This document shows positions 47,012 through 55,504 of a DNA stretch of 64,000 nt, in pieces (position 1 is the stretch's first letter; each line of letters begins with the position of its first letter). The translations under genes were made by a program, and so were the position numbers. The notes under the pieces were generated by a model. That model had not been told where the DNA came from. It saw nothing but the letters and a program-made list of their open reading frames with translations, and made no database searches. Origin of the DNA: G963667855 sp963667855 (GTDB lineage: Bacteria; Planctomycetota; Phycisphaerae; UBA1845); contig CAXXKI010000029.1 in the NCBI GenBank assembly GCA_963667855.2, positions 434,001 to 498,000 on the forward strand. Reading direction: 5' to 3'.

Positions 47012-47994
47012 ATGAGTACCTATCATGAACCAACCCCAACACTCGACCTCTCAGTAGTTGTCCCCCATCTACAACGAAAGGGACAACATCGCCCCTCTCG
47101 CTGACGATATTGTTCGCGAAGCAGGCAAGTTAAATCGATCATTTGAAGTTGTTTTAGTCAACGATGGAAGCAGGGACGGTTCAACCGAGGAACTGGACAA
47201 AGCAGCCGACAAACATGCTCAGGTCAAAATAATCCATTTTGCGGAAAACAGAGGCCAAACCATCGCTATAGCGGCCGGCATGTACTATTCGCGGGGGAAA
47301 GTAATCGTCCTCATGGACGGGCGACCGCCAGAACGATCCTTCAGATATTGGCGCACTACTGGAGAAACTCGAGGAAGGGTACGACTGCGTAAGCGGCTGG
47401 CGGAAAAACCGGCAGGACGCAGGCATCCGAAAACTTCCATCAAAGGTAGCTAACTGGTTGGTTAATAAAATCACCGGCGTCCCTGTTCACGATCTGGGAT
47501 GCACCCTCAAGGCGTATACCCGAAAAGCTATCGATCCGACCGAGCTTTTCGGGGAAATGCACCGCTTCCTCGCGGTTTTCGTAGTCGAAAGAGGCGGAAA
47601 AATCACGGAGATGGTCGTCAAACATCACCCCCGCACCGCTGGAGACAGCAAATACGGCATGGGGCGAATACCTAGAGTTGTCGCTGACATGCTCCTGGTA
47701 AGGGTACTCCACAAGTATCGCACGCGTCCCTCTCACATGTCGGCCAAGATCGCCCAGTACCTCTTCCTGGGATCTGCTGCGTTCGGATTATGGTTCCTGA
47801 TACAAGCCATATATTGTTCTTCTATAAACGCGGCTCTCCTGCCTTTCCTGTCATCCTTGATATTAGCCGTGGGAACGGTGTTAGTACTCGTAACAGGCCT
47901 GGTTACGGAGCTGGTGATTCGAAATCGATACGCTATGAGCGGCTCACACCCCTGGACTATAGAAAGGGTAACCGAGAAAGATAAACAGCCTTAA
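47012..47994 (+). pseudogene. GT2 polyprenyl-phosphate glycosyltransferase, frameshifted in this sequence
   Basis: Start at ATG 47012 (MSTYHEPTPTLDLSVVVP) with GGAG upstream. Two shifts are needed: an extra C in CCCCC at about 47065-47069 (VVVP continues as IYNERDN) and an extra base near 47325-47335 (VLMDG continues as LQNDPSDIGALLEKLEEGYDCVSGW). Corrected, it is a normal DPM1/ArnC-like enzyme with family 2 catalytic elements (NDGSRDGS, MDGDLQND-like DxD region, SKYGMGRI) and two C-terminal membrane helices. It would transfer a sugar from a nucleotide to undecaprenyl phosphate. Sequence outside the breaks is well conserved, so error or a recent mutation is likely. Confidence 0.85.
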
Positions 47995-48119
47995 TCGTAC
48001 TGCTAAGGAAGGTAGATAATACAATAGCTTTCCATCCTGCTCGGACTTGATGCCTATCCATTGTCAGAATACGATTGATTGTAGGATTGTATTCTGAAGC
48101 AGTACGAGGAACCAGGATA

Positions 48120-48383
48120 ATGATACTGGGATCGAGCGATACCGAGCGCTTGATAAATTTGGGAATCTGGGGAAGTATAGGCCTATTGGCACTTATCACT
48201 TTCGTCCTCATCGTGCGGTGGGCGAGAAAAAGGTATCGCGAGACGAACAATATGAGCAACGGTGAGTACTTCTGGGATTTACACACCCTCGATCAGCTTC
48301 ATAAGCAAGGCGACCTTGACGATGAGGAGTATCGCGTACTACGACAGAAAACAATCGAAACGGTATCGCGGAATCTGGATTGA
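48120..48383 (+). CDS. small membrane protein with SHOCT-like C-terminus
   Basis: 87 residues from ATG 48120, preceded by GAGGAACCAGGATA. One transmembrane segment (LGIWGSIGLLALITFVLIV, about 12-31) is followed by a basic turn. The end LHTLDQLHKQGDLDDEEYRVLRQKTIE resembles the SHOCT helical hairpin found at the ends of many small membrane or secreted proteins. Cytoplasmic side likely carries the hairpin. It sits between the glycosyltransferase and clpX. Function is not known. Confidence 0.65.
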   Translation: MILGSSDTERLINLGIWGSIGLLALITFVLIVRWARKRYRETNNMSNGEYFWDLHTLDQLHKQGDLDDEEYRVLRQKTIETVSRNLD

Positions 48384-48547
48384 AACCGACCTTATCTGGT
48401 TCTTCAGTCCCCAAAAGCAGAAGCCGTAGAAACGGATGTAACTATTAATCTGGCGCAGGTGCCGGAGTCGTGACGATATTAAACACGGACATGGTTTTAT
48501 AAGTGTTTGGCTGTAAAGAGGAACGGTAAGTCGGGAGTAAGGTTTAT

Positions 48548-49882
48548 ATGCCTGGAACTAAACGTGGCAGTGGCAGCAATAGCGGTAGTGGTAACAGTGG
48601 CGGTTCAGGCGGATCTCGCGGTGGCGGCCGGCGGCAGAGTACCTGCAGCTTCTGCGGCAAAAGCCAAAGAGACGCAGGTCCAATGGTCGAAGGCCCGAAG
48701 GATGTATACATCTGCAAATCCTGCGTGGAGCTCTGCCATAACATAATACGCCAGGAACTCAAACGCAGTTCCACCGCCAGAGCGGTCGTGGGAAACATCC
48801 CCACGCCTCGTGAAATTACCGAATTCCTCGACAGTTACGTAGTGGGGCAGGAAGACGCGAAACGGGTATTCGGAGTAGCGGTACGCAATCATTACCGCCG
48901 TTTGGATTACACCGACACCGCAGGCGAAGATGACGTTGAACTGGAAAAATCCAATGTACTGATCGTCGGCCCGACGGGATCAGGAAAAACTCTATTAGCT
49001 AAAACTCTCGCCCGCGTACTGAATGTCCCCTTCGCCATTGGCGATGCAACGACTCTCACGGAAGCCGGCTACGTCGGTGAAGACGTGGAAAACATCCTGC
49101 TCCGCCTCCTGCAGTCAGCGGATTACGATCTCGAATTCGCCCAGCGCGGTATCATCTATATAGACGAAATAGATAAAATCGGACGCACTACCCAGAACGT
49201 CAGCATTACCCGGGATGTTTCCGGCGAAGGTGTACAGCAGGCTCTTTTGAAAATGCTGGAAGGCACCGTAGCCAACATTCCTCCCCAAGGTGGAAGAAAG
49301 CATCCGGAACAACAATACATCCAGTTGGATACCACTAATATCCTGTTCATCTGCGGCGGTACTTTCGTTGGCTTAACCGATATTATCCGGCGCCGCATAG
49401 GCCATAGCAGTATTGGATTCTCCAACGAAGGCGATCAGATGAGCGATGTCGAACAGGAATCGCATCTGCTAAGCCAGGTCACCGCTGAAGATTTAATCGA
49501 ATACGGCATGATCCCCGAACTGGTAGGCCGGGTACCTATTATCGCCTCGCTCGAACCAATGTCCTCCGACATGCTGGTCAGAATCCTTACCGAGCCGAAT
49601 AACGCACTGGTTCGTCAGTACCAGAAGTTCTTTGAAATGGAAGGCTGCGAATTGGAGTTCACACCGGAAGCTCTCTCCGCTGTAGCGGAAAAAGCCATGG
49701 AACGCAATACCGGTGCCCGTGCTCTTCGAGCAGTAGCTGAAGAGATAATGCTCGACGCCATGTTCGAGCTGCCCGAACACGCCCGAAGCGGCAAATGGAC
49801 GGTGGACGAAGACATAGTGTCCGGTAAAAAGAAGCTTTTCGACGAAAAACCACAGGTGCAGAAACGTCGGGAATCGGCGTAA
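48548..49882 (+). CDS. clpX: ATP-dependent Clp protease ATPase subunit ClpX
   Basis: 444 residues. The zinc-binding domain (CSFCGKSQRDAGPMVEGP then CKSCVELC) begins at about residue 33. AAA+ core: Walker A VGPTGSGKTLLAKTLA, pore loop GYVGEDVE, Walker B IIYIDEIDKI, and the C-terminal region RNTGARALRAVAEEIM. All are ClpX diagnostics. Residues 1-30 are a Gly/Ser/Arg-rich low-complexity segment not usual in ClpX. No clpP, tig or lon adjoins, so ClpP is encoded elsewhere. RBS GGGAG is 11 bases upstream. It unfolds tagged proteins for ClpP. Confidence 0.97.
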   Translation: MPGTKRGSGSNSGSGNSGGSGGSRGGGRRQSTCSFCGKSQRDAGPMVEGPKDVYICKSCVELCHNIIRQELKRSSTARAVVGNIPTPREITEFLDSYVVGQEDAKRVFGVAVRNHYRRLDYTDTAGEDDVELEKSNVLIVGPTGSGKTLLAKTLARVLNVPFAIGDATTLTEAGYVGEDVENILLRLLQSADYDLEFAQRGIIYIDEIDKIGRTTQNVSITRDVSGEGVQQALLKMLEGTVANIPPQGGRKHPEQQYIQLDTTNILFICGGTFVGLTDIIRRRIGHSSIGFSNEGDQMSDVEQESHLLSQVTAEDLIEYGMIPELVGRVPIIASLEPMSSDMLVRILTEPNNALVRQYQKFFEMEGCELEFTPEALSAVAEKAMERNTGARALRAVAEEIMLDAMFELPEHARSGKWTVDEDIVSGKKKLFDEKPQVQKRRESA

Positions 49883-50024
49883 GTCAAAAGAAAATCAATT
49901 AAATAAACATCTTCTGTTTCCTTGAAGTAAAGACCGCATCCTGAGCGGCCGATAGCGGAAGTGTGGATACAGCGCGTCTACGTCGGGCGTAAATTCCGAA
50001 AATTTTAAAGGGAAACGGAAGATT

Positions 50025-50198
50025 ATGGACATCACAATAATGTGCCCAAACCTTGCCTGCCGTAGCCTTTTGCGCGTACCGGAAAAGGTACGCGGTAAAA
50101 AAGTCCGCTGCGGTGAATGTGGTACAGTCTTCTGCGTACCCGACGGCTCAAAGGAAACAGACAAAAAATCCGGCAAAAAAACATCTCAGGGCAATTGA
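50025..50198 (+). CDS. 57-residue zinc-ribbon protein
   Basis: ATG 50025 with AAGGGAAACGGAAG upstream, stop at 50196-50198. CPNLACRS then CGECGTVFCVP gives two Cys pairs separated by a basic stretch (RVPEKVRGKKVR), the MJ0042-type zinc ribbon. The last third is Lys-rich (ETDKKSGKKTSQGN). Such stand-alone ribbons occur widely in planctomycetes, often fused to other domains. A nucleic-acid or protein-binding role is plausible but unproven. It follows clpX by about 140 bases. Confidence 0.7.
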   Translation: MDITIMCPNLACRSLLRVPEKVRGKKVRCGECGTVFCVPDGSKETDKKSGKKTSQGN

Positions 50199-50266
50199 GT
50201 CCTCCTGCCTGCAGCAATACCAGAACAGAGAAACCCAATCGCCCTGTGACTATCGCGTGCCGATCG

Positions 50267-51007
50267 TTAGTGATGCCTATGCCCCCGCCGAGAAGACTGG
50301 TTATGATTATTCAATAGTCCCGCTCCTGACGCCCTCCTGTGCTTACCTGAAAACTTACGGTACTGCTTCACATGGCTTTTATGGCTATGGTTGTCCTTTT
50401 TAGAAAAACCGGACTTCTTACCGTAATAGCCATGATGGGTATGCCTGCTCTTGCTCGTCGAGTAACAGGCTTTCCTCGAATGGCAACGGTCATCACTCGA
50501 TCCGATATAAATACCGAAATGTATACCGTGAGTCCTTTTCGGTTTGCATGACTTATAAACCGCCCGGTCATAGTAAACCTGCCCGCCATAATATGCAGGG
50601 TATCCGGAAGTGTAACAGGTCGACCGACTAACGTACCGGGGACTTTCGACGTAAACCGTCTGCTGTATGGGCCGCTCGACCAGGACAGGCCTGGGGCGAC
50701 TGCGAGGCGTTTCCATCACTAACGGTCTGCCACCGTAACTCACCGTTCTCCTGCTATACCCTGCGGACGCTGAGTCGTAGTAAACCTGGTTCTCGTAGCT
50801 TACATACGACCTCACAGGCTCTGCGGAAGAATGCCTGTAACCGTCCACCGCGTAAGCCTGTTCATAATAAGCCTGATCATAATAATCGCGTTCGTATTCA
50901 TACGCTCCATACACATTGCCGTACTGGGCTTGCGTTTGCGACGCCCCCGCTCCCAACATCAATGCCGTAACCAAAACCGTTTTCGTGGACAATAACTGCA
51001 GATGCAT
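50267..51007 (-). CDS. secreted Tyr/Ser/His-rich low-complexity protein
   Basis: 246 residues from ATG 51007 with GGGAGG. Signal peptide TVLVTALMLGAGASQTQAQ. The mature protein is very rich in Tyr, Ser, Arg and, near the end, His and Lys (YEYERDYYDQAYYEQAY; HTHHGYYGKKSG; GHRHH end). A paired-Cys segment lies in the middle. Composition suggests an extracellular structural or cross-linked matrix protein, perhaps metal-binding through the His-rich end. No family recognised. It is alone on its strand between clpX-side genes and MarR. Confidence 0.65.
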   Translation of the reverse strand: MHLQLLSTKTVLVTALMLGAGASQTQAQYGNVYGAYEYERDYYDQAYYEQAYAVDGYRHSSAEPVRSYVSYENQVYYDSASAGYSRRTVSYGGRPLVMETPRSRPRPVLVERPIQQTVYVESPRYVSRSTCYTSGYPAYYGGQVYYDRAVYKSCKPKRTHGIHFGIYIGSSDDRCHSRKACYSTSKSRHTHHGYYGKKSGFSKKDNHSHKSHVKQYRKFSGKHRRASGAGLLNNHNQSSRRGHRHH

Positions 51008-51191
51008 AGCCAATCCTCCCTTCGGACAATCCAAACAACTAGGACCAGACACATATAATACCCCGCTACAGATATTTCACATTTCAATACTATTTGCGAG
51101 AGTATTTTATTTACATCTGATTAGACTTGGGAAGTGATTGAGACGTTAGCAGGAAAAATAAAGTTTTTTTTGAGAGACTAGAAGGCGATAA

Positions 51192-51665
51192 CTATTTGTT
51201 AGACATGGCTTTATCAATATTATCCCTGAGCTTGCGAAGAATTCTCATAAATTCATCTCTCTCCTCGGGATCAAGAGTGGCGAGCAGACGAACGGCCGAA
51301 GAGGTGCGCTCCTCCTTATACGCGTTAAGAGCGGATTTGCCTTCAACAGTCAGGGTCACGTCGATCTTACGTCGATCAGAGGGATTGATCGTACATTCGA
51401 TATAAGCCACTCCCCCTTTGTTTTCCAGCGACCGGACAATCCGTGACATCTGGGCAGGAAGTACACCAATCTCTTTCTGTATCTCCCCTACCGTCATAAT
51501 GTCATGTTTACCGAGCAGACCTAGTGTAAGACTCTCCGTTTCGGTCAACATTTCCACATGGTCTCCGGTCCGAGCCCTGGCTCTCGCCCCGGAAGTAAGC
51601 CTGCTCAAGTCGAAAATCTCTTCCGCAAGTGCCAGGAGTTGTGCTCTTTTTTCCGGCGTATCCAT
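51192..51665 (-). CDS. MarR-family transcriptional regulator
   Basis: 157 residues from ATG 51665 with GGAGGT upstream. The winged-helix is visible: LTETESLTLGLLGKHDIMTVGEIQKEIGVLPAQMSRIVRSLENKGGVAYIECTINPSDRRKIDVTLTVEGKSAL with the DRRKIDV wing. C-terminal helices (EERDEFMRILRKLRDNIDKAM) form the dimer domain. Family members repress nearby genes and respond to small ligands. The closest candidates are the zinc-ribbon operon upstream on the same strand; target not evident. Confidence 0.9.
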   Translation of the reverse strand: MDTPEKRAQLLALAEEIFDLSRLTSGARARARTGDHVEMLTETESLTLGLLGKHDIMTVGEIQKEIGVLPAQMSRIVRSLENKGGVAYIECTINPSDRRKIDVTLTVEGKSALNAYKEERTSSAVRLLATLDPEERDEFMRILRKLRDNIDKAMSNK

Positions 51666-51825
51666 ATGTAACGACCTCCAGACGCGATCCCGCACCAATA
51701 ACCGAAGCTTTATAACAACAGAGGCAACTTTCCCTGACTATTAATAGTTTACATCTATTAAAGATTTCGTCTATAACTTTTTGAAAGTTGATAGCTGCAT
51801 GTTGCCAATCCGGTTTTTCTTGGAA

Positions 51826-52377
51826 TCATTCTGCCCGATCAGCGCCACAGTTCCAGCAGACCTCAAAACTGCCTGGGTTTTCCTCTCGACAATTCGGACA
51901 CAACCAGTCCGGAGTATCATCGGGGCGTTTGGGCTGCTCACCGGCCTTGAAATGTCTCTTGCCGAACTTCCTCTCCAGCAAATCAACTGCTTCGTGAAAG
52001 AATTTGAACGGCACCTCCACACAAGGCATCTGCTTACGTTTCTCGAAGACCCCCCCAAAAACCTGAAAGCTGCCCACATTGACCATATTGGAGATCTGAT
52101 GCTCATCCATGAGCATTGCCGCTACCCAAACCAGCGACTGGTCGTAAGCGGTGAACACCTTCACCGGCTCATAATCAACCAGCAGGCCACACTCCGGGCA
52201 ACAGGAATCGGGAATTCCCGTAAGGCTGTGCTTACAGCGGGGACATTCGAGTTCGTAATTCGAATCAACGGAGTCTCTGTGCGAAACCCTCGCCGGCCGA
52301 TCAGGATAAGTGGAGATCTCCCGATTCTGCGGCAGCTTGCTAAATTCCTCCCACCTTGTTGTCAGTTGGTCACTCAT
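51826..52377 (-). CDS. DUF2007-like protein flanked by zinc ribbons
   Basis: 183 residues. First ribbon: CPRCKHSLTGIPDSCCPECGLLV at about 45-67. Middle: KVFTAYDQSLVWVAAMLMDEHQISNMVN, a putative signal transducing (DUF2007-type) fold. Second ribbon: CPNCREENPGSFEVCWNCG near 158-176. Cytoplasmic, no membrane segments. It is the last gene of a three-gene minus-strand operon (release-factor-like, moaB, this), spaced about 20 and 25 bases. Function unknown; the combination suggests binding of protein or nucleic acid. Confidence 0.75.
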   Translation of the reverse strand: MSDQLTTRWEEFSKLPQNREISTYPDRPARVSHRDSVDSNYELECPRCKHSLTGIPDSCCPECGLLVDYEPVKVFTAYDQSLVWVAAMLMDEHQISNMVNVGSFQVFGGVFEKRKQMPCVEVPFKFFHEAVDLLERKFGKRHFKAGEQPKRPDDTPDWLCPNCREENPGSFEVCWNCGADRAE

Positions 52378-52402
52378 CTACTTATCCCGTATCAACCTTT
52401 TC

Positions 52403-52906
52403 TCAATTGCGAATCAGCCAGGCCATATGCCCGAGTTCAGGAAGAATCAACTTGTCCATTGCCAGCTCAACCGCCGCAGGCGAACCAGGCATGGAAAAAA
52501 CCACAGCGGAACCACAAACGCCGGCAACAGCACGCGAAAGCATCGCCGCGGAACCTACTTGCTCGTAACTGAGTAACCGGAATAGTTCCCCGAAACCATC
52601 CAGGGTTTTATCAAGCAAACCGTTTATCGCCTCAAAGGTACTGTCGCGAGCGGATATCCCCGTCCCGCCACTGACAATTACGGCGTGGCAATCCTTATCC
52701 GAGGCGAGATTGAGTAATCGCCTGGAAATAAGTACAGGTTCGTCCGGAATAATATCATATGCAAAAACCACATGGCCGGCGGATTCCAAACGATCACGAA
52801 TCAGTTTGCCGCCGATATCCGTCTCTACCGTTCGACTATCACTTGCCGTAATCACCGCACAGGAAACGTTTTCGATTTTATGGTGTTTATTGGGTGAAGA
52901 AGGCAA
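52403..52906 (-). CDS. moaB: molybdopterin adenylyltransferase-like protein MoaB/MogA
   Basis: 167 residues. Motifs of the MoaB/MogA family: SCAVITASDSRTVETDIGGKLI near the N-terminus, VIVSGGTGISARDSTFEAINGLLDKTLDGFGELFRLLSY in the middle, and VFSMPGSPAAVELAMDKLILPELGHM near the end. The family adenylylates molybdopterin or binds it during molybdenum/tungsten cofactor synthesis. GTGISARDST is the standard pterin-binding loop. It is 20 bases from the upstream release-factor-like gene and 25 from the next; no other moa or moe gene is in the window. Confidence 0.92.
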   Translation of the reverse strand: MPSSPNKHHKIENVSCAVITASDSRTVETDIGGKLIRDRLESAGHVVFAYDIIPDEPVLISRRLLNLASDKDCHAVIVSGGTGISARDSTFEAINGLLDKTLDGFGELFRLLSYEQVGSAAMLSRAVAGVCGSAVVFSMPGSPAAVELAMDKLILPELGHMAWLIRN

Positions 52907-52926
52907 AGCGAATCATCCTTTTCTAT

Positions 52927-53481
52927 TCAATTCTGCTTGAGCGGCTTGAGCCCCGCGGCCGACCTCAGCTCATTTACTCTGCGCCATAAAGCGGTATCGT
53001 TACCGAATAAACCAACCATGTTTGATGTACTTATGCCAATAAGCTTTGCCGCCGTGGAGACCTGCATATCACAGGCAAACAACACATCCAGGATTTCCCA
53101 AACAACAGTGTTATACCGATAGTCTTTTTTTCCAACAGTCAGCTTGCTATCCTTACTGATGCAGCTTTTCAAAACCTCGCTGGTTCGATACTCGTTCGTG
53201 TTAATATCCCGGCGAACGTGAAATGCGATCGCCCTCCGCAGTCGTTTCAATGCCTTGGCCTTGTTCTCATGCTGCGAACGGCTCTCAACCGCCTTTACGA
53301 TCTGCCCCGTCGGGAGGTGTCGAAGCCGAACGGCCGACCCGGTTTTATTGCGTTTCTGCCCACCCGGTCCACTGGCACGGTAAATATCCACCTCACATTG
53401 ATCGAGCAATACCTGATCGGCCAGATCAACATATTGCGGAGACGAATCTGCGCCCGTTTTTCTGTCCTGTTTACTGGTCAT
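52927..53481 (-). CDS. GGQ-domain release-factor-like protein with extra C-terminal helix-turn-helix-like part
   Basis: 184 residues. The RF-1 domain at about 25-115 carries ASGPGGQKRNKTGSAVRLRHL, with Gly-Gly-Gln at residues 40-42, and ESRSQHENKAKALKRLRRAI. There is no codon-recognition domain. The last 70 residues (STAAKLIGISTSNMVGLFGNDTALWRRVNELRSAAGLKPLK) resemble a helix-turn-helix, unlike ArfB's basic tail. The family hydrolyses peptidyl-tRNA; ArfB-type members rescue stalled ribosomes. It heads an operon with moaB, an odd pairing. Confidence 0.85.
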   Translation of the reverse strand: MTSKQDRKTGADSSPQYVDLADQVLLDQCEVDIYRASGPGGQKRNKTGSAVRLRHLPTGQIVKAVESRSQHENKAKALKRLRRAIAFHVRRDINTNEYRTSEVLKSCISKDSKLTVGKKDYRYNTVVWEILDVLFACDMQVSTAAKLIGISTSNMVGLFGNDTALWRRVNELRSAAGLKPLKQN

Positions 53482-53707
53482 CCTTCGTTCCTGTTCACTG
53501 CTATCCTATCTTTGTACCCATAATCAAAGAAAAGGAAAGCGCTCACCACTCTATCGGCAGCATAACGCCGACATTATTGGACGCCACTATTTACCTGCAA
53601 CCCAACGCCCCCCATCAAAAGAGGACCAGCACACGAACCGATAACTTACATGAGTTTCTTAACCGGACCAGTTTTAACTCTGGACCTACATACTGGAGAC
53701 AGGCCCA

Positions 53708-55423
53708 ATGAAGCCTAGCCTGCGTAATTTAGCAATTGCTATAACATTACTTACGGTGATTGTTGTCGGATGTGAATCGATGTACACCGGAACAACCACC
53801 CCAACTCCCGCTCCATCAGCCACCTCAACTACTGAAGGTTACTTTCTCGACGGCAGCCATAATGTCGAAGGTGGAATCCCCGTAGTTACGGAAGAAGAGG
53901 TCGGTGAAGCGACTCAAAGCCATTTCAGAGCGATAGCCATCGATCCCTTCTACGAGGACACGGCCGGTCCGAAGTTCCTCAAGGTCATCGACATGAATGG
54001 TGACGGGCTGCTCGACGTGGTCAGTGGACACAACCAGTCTCAGCCGGTCCAACTGCACCTGCAGAAACGAGTTGGTGACGACATCAGCTTCGAAACGGTG
54101 AACCTGGGTGGTACTTCACCAATCGCCACGATGGCCGGTGTAGATGTCGGAGACATTGATCAGGATGGAAACCTGGATGTGGTTGTTCTCGTAAAGCACA
54201 CCGGTGAGCAAGCTTTCTGCCTTGACGGAAACGAAAACAACACTGCATACACTGGTACACTGATTATATTGTTTGCTCCAGCCGCGACGAACATTACCGA
54301 TGGCGACGCATGGACTCAAGTGGAAATCGAGGATGCATACAGCGGAATAAATCAGCGATGGGGCCGTGAAGCCGAAGGTGGCCGGGCAATCGACTACCCC
54401 GAGCTTGGTGGTTATACCAGCCTGGCCATCGGTGATATCGATGGATTAAACGGGCCGGATATTGTCTTAACCTCAAACGCTCCGGAAGAACCCTGCGGTA
54501 CCGGTCACAACACGGTGGAGGTTTGGTATAACCCGGGTGGCGCGGCCAGAACCGGTGCGCTTCAAAACATCACAACCAACGCCGCACCGGCTCTAAGCAT
54601 GCCACCGACCTTCTGGTATCCCACCTGGATCGACGTCGACGCGCCGGTCGTGAAAGACTGCGAACTGCTCGATGTTGATGGCGACGGCGACCTGGACATC
54701 ATCGCCGCTTACTCCGATTGCGTCACACAGAATGTTCGCTGGTATCAGAATCCGCTTCTGGAACAGGGTTCAGCCAGCCTGATTCAGGGTTTTCATGTTA
54801 ACAACAACCGGGCACTCTATGCCACCGCATGGACCCAGCGTCCGGTTGGTACCGTTGACGGTGATATTGGGGCAATGACTATCGGCGATATGGACAACGA
54901 TTCCGTCGATGATGTATTCGTTAGATCGGCCACGGTCAATACCGCTCTATGGTTCCGCAGACCAACCGATGACACTTCGGTTGATCCGATATTTCCGCCA
55001 AACAATACGCCGACACCAACGCGCACCAACTTCCCCTGGCAGGTATACGCGATTGACGATTTTGGAAAATTCAAGGTGGGCGGAATAGCCGTCGGCGACC
55101 TGACTAACGACGGTTTCAACGACGCGGCCATCGCCGTCGGCGGCGCGCTTTACTGGTACGATCACTCCACCAGCCAGAGCGGAAGCGTCTACGATGAATG
55201 GCAACGCGATTTCCTGGTCGACGACACGAAAGCCCAGGGCGCGACAGACGACCCGTCGGATCTCGATTTCCTCGGTGACGGAACGATTATCAATACCCTG
55301 GTCATCGCGGACATCGATGGCGACGGAGTCAACGACATCCTGGCCACCTTTGACAGGAAAACAGATAGTGGTTTAACCAATGACGCGATAATCTGGTTCA
55401 GGAATACTTTGTTCGACGAGTAG
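53708..55423 (+). CDS. FG-GAP/VCBS repeat lipoprotein (first of tandem pair)
   Basis: 571 residues, GGAG before ATG 53708, lipobox IVVGC (Cys about 22). Six or more VCBS-type repeats with Ca loops: DMNGDGLLDVV, DIDQDGNLDVV, DVDGDGDLDII, DMDNDSVDDVF, DLTNDGFNDAA and DIDGDGVNDIL. Such repeats form a beta-propeller resembling integrin alpha. It is likely exported to the outer membrane surface. It has a paralogue directly downstream (81 bases away) with the same opening lipobox-SMYGQ/YTG pattern and the same C-terminal GLTNDA-x-x-x-FRNTL ending. Function unknown. Confidence 0.85.
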   Translation: MKPSLRNLAIAITLLTVIVVGCESMYTGTTTPTPAPSATSTTEGYFLDGSHNVEGGIPVVTEEEVGEATQSHFRAIAIDPFYEDTAGPKFLKVIDMNGDGLLDVVSGHNQSQPVQLHLQKRVGDDISFETVNLGGTSPIATMAGVDVGDIDQDGNLDVVVLVKHTGEQAFCLDGNENNTAYTGTLIILFAPAATNITDGDAWTQVEIEDAYSGINQRWGREAEGGRAIDYPELGGYTSLAIGDIDGLNGPDIVLTSNAPEEPCGTGHNTVEVWYNPGGAARTGALQNITTNAAPALSMPPTFWYPTWIDVDAPVVKDCELLDVDGDGDLDIIAAYSDCVTQNVRWYQNPLLEQGSASLIQGFHVNNNRALYATAWTQRPVGTVDGDIGAMTIGDMDNDSVDDVFVRSATVNTALWFRRPTDDTSVDPIFPPNNTPTPTRTNFPWQVYAIDDFGKFKVGGIAVGDLTNDGFNDAAIAVGGALYWYDHSTSQSGSVYDEWQRDFLVDDTKAQGATDDPSDLDFLGDGTIINTLVIADIDGDGVNDILATFDRKTDSGLTNDAIIWFRNTLFDE

Positions 55424-55504
55424 CAGACAAAATAGACGTACGAGGGTTGCCGCAAACCAGGCAGACCTCAAAACCAGCCACATGCGGCTTGGAGATAACG
55501 GTTC

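Noticed and set aside
47065..47069. C5 run as a phase-variation switch
   Set aside because: Five bases is short for slipped-strand switching, and a second indel also breaks the gene; sequencing error is simpler.
53223..53711. 162-codon plus-strand frame across the release-factor-like gene
   Set aside because: Antiparallel to a gene with an intact GGQ motif and a clear operon context.
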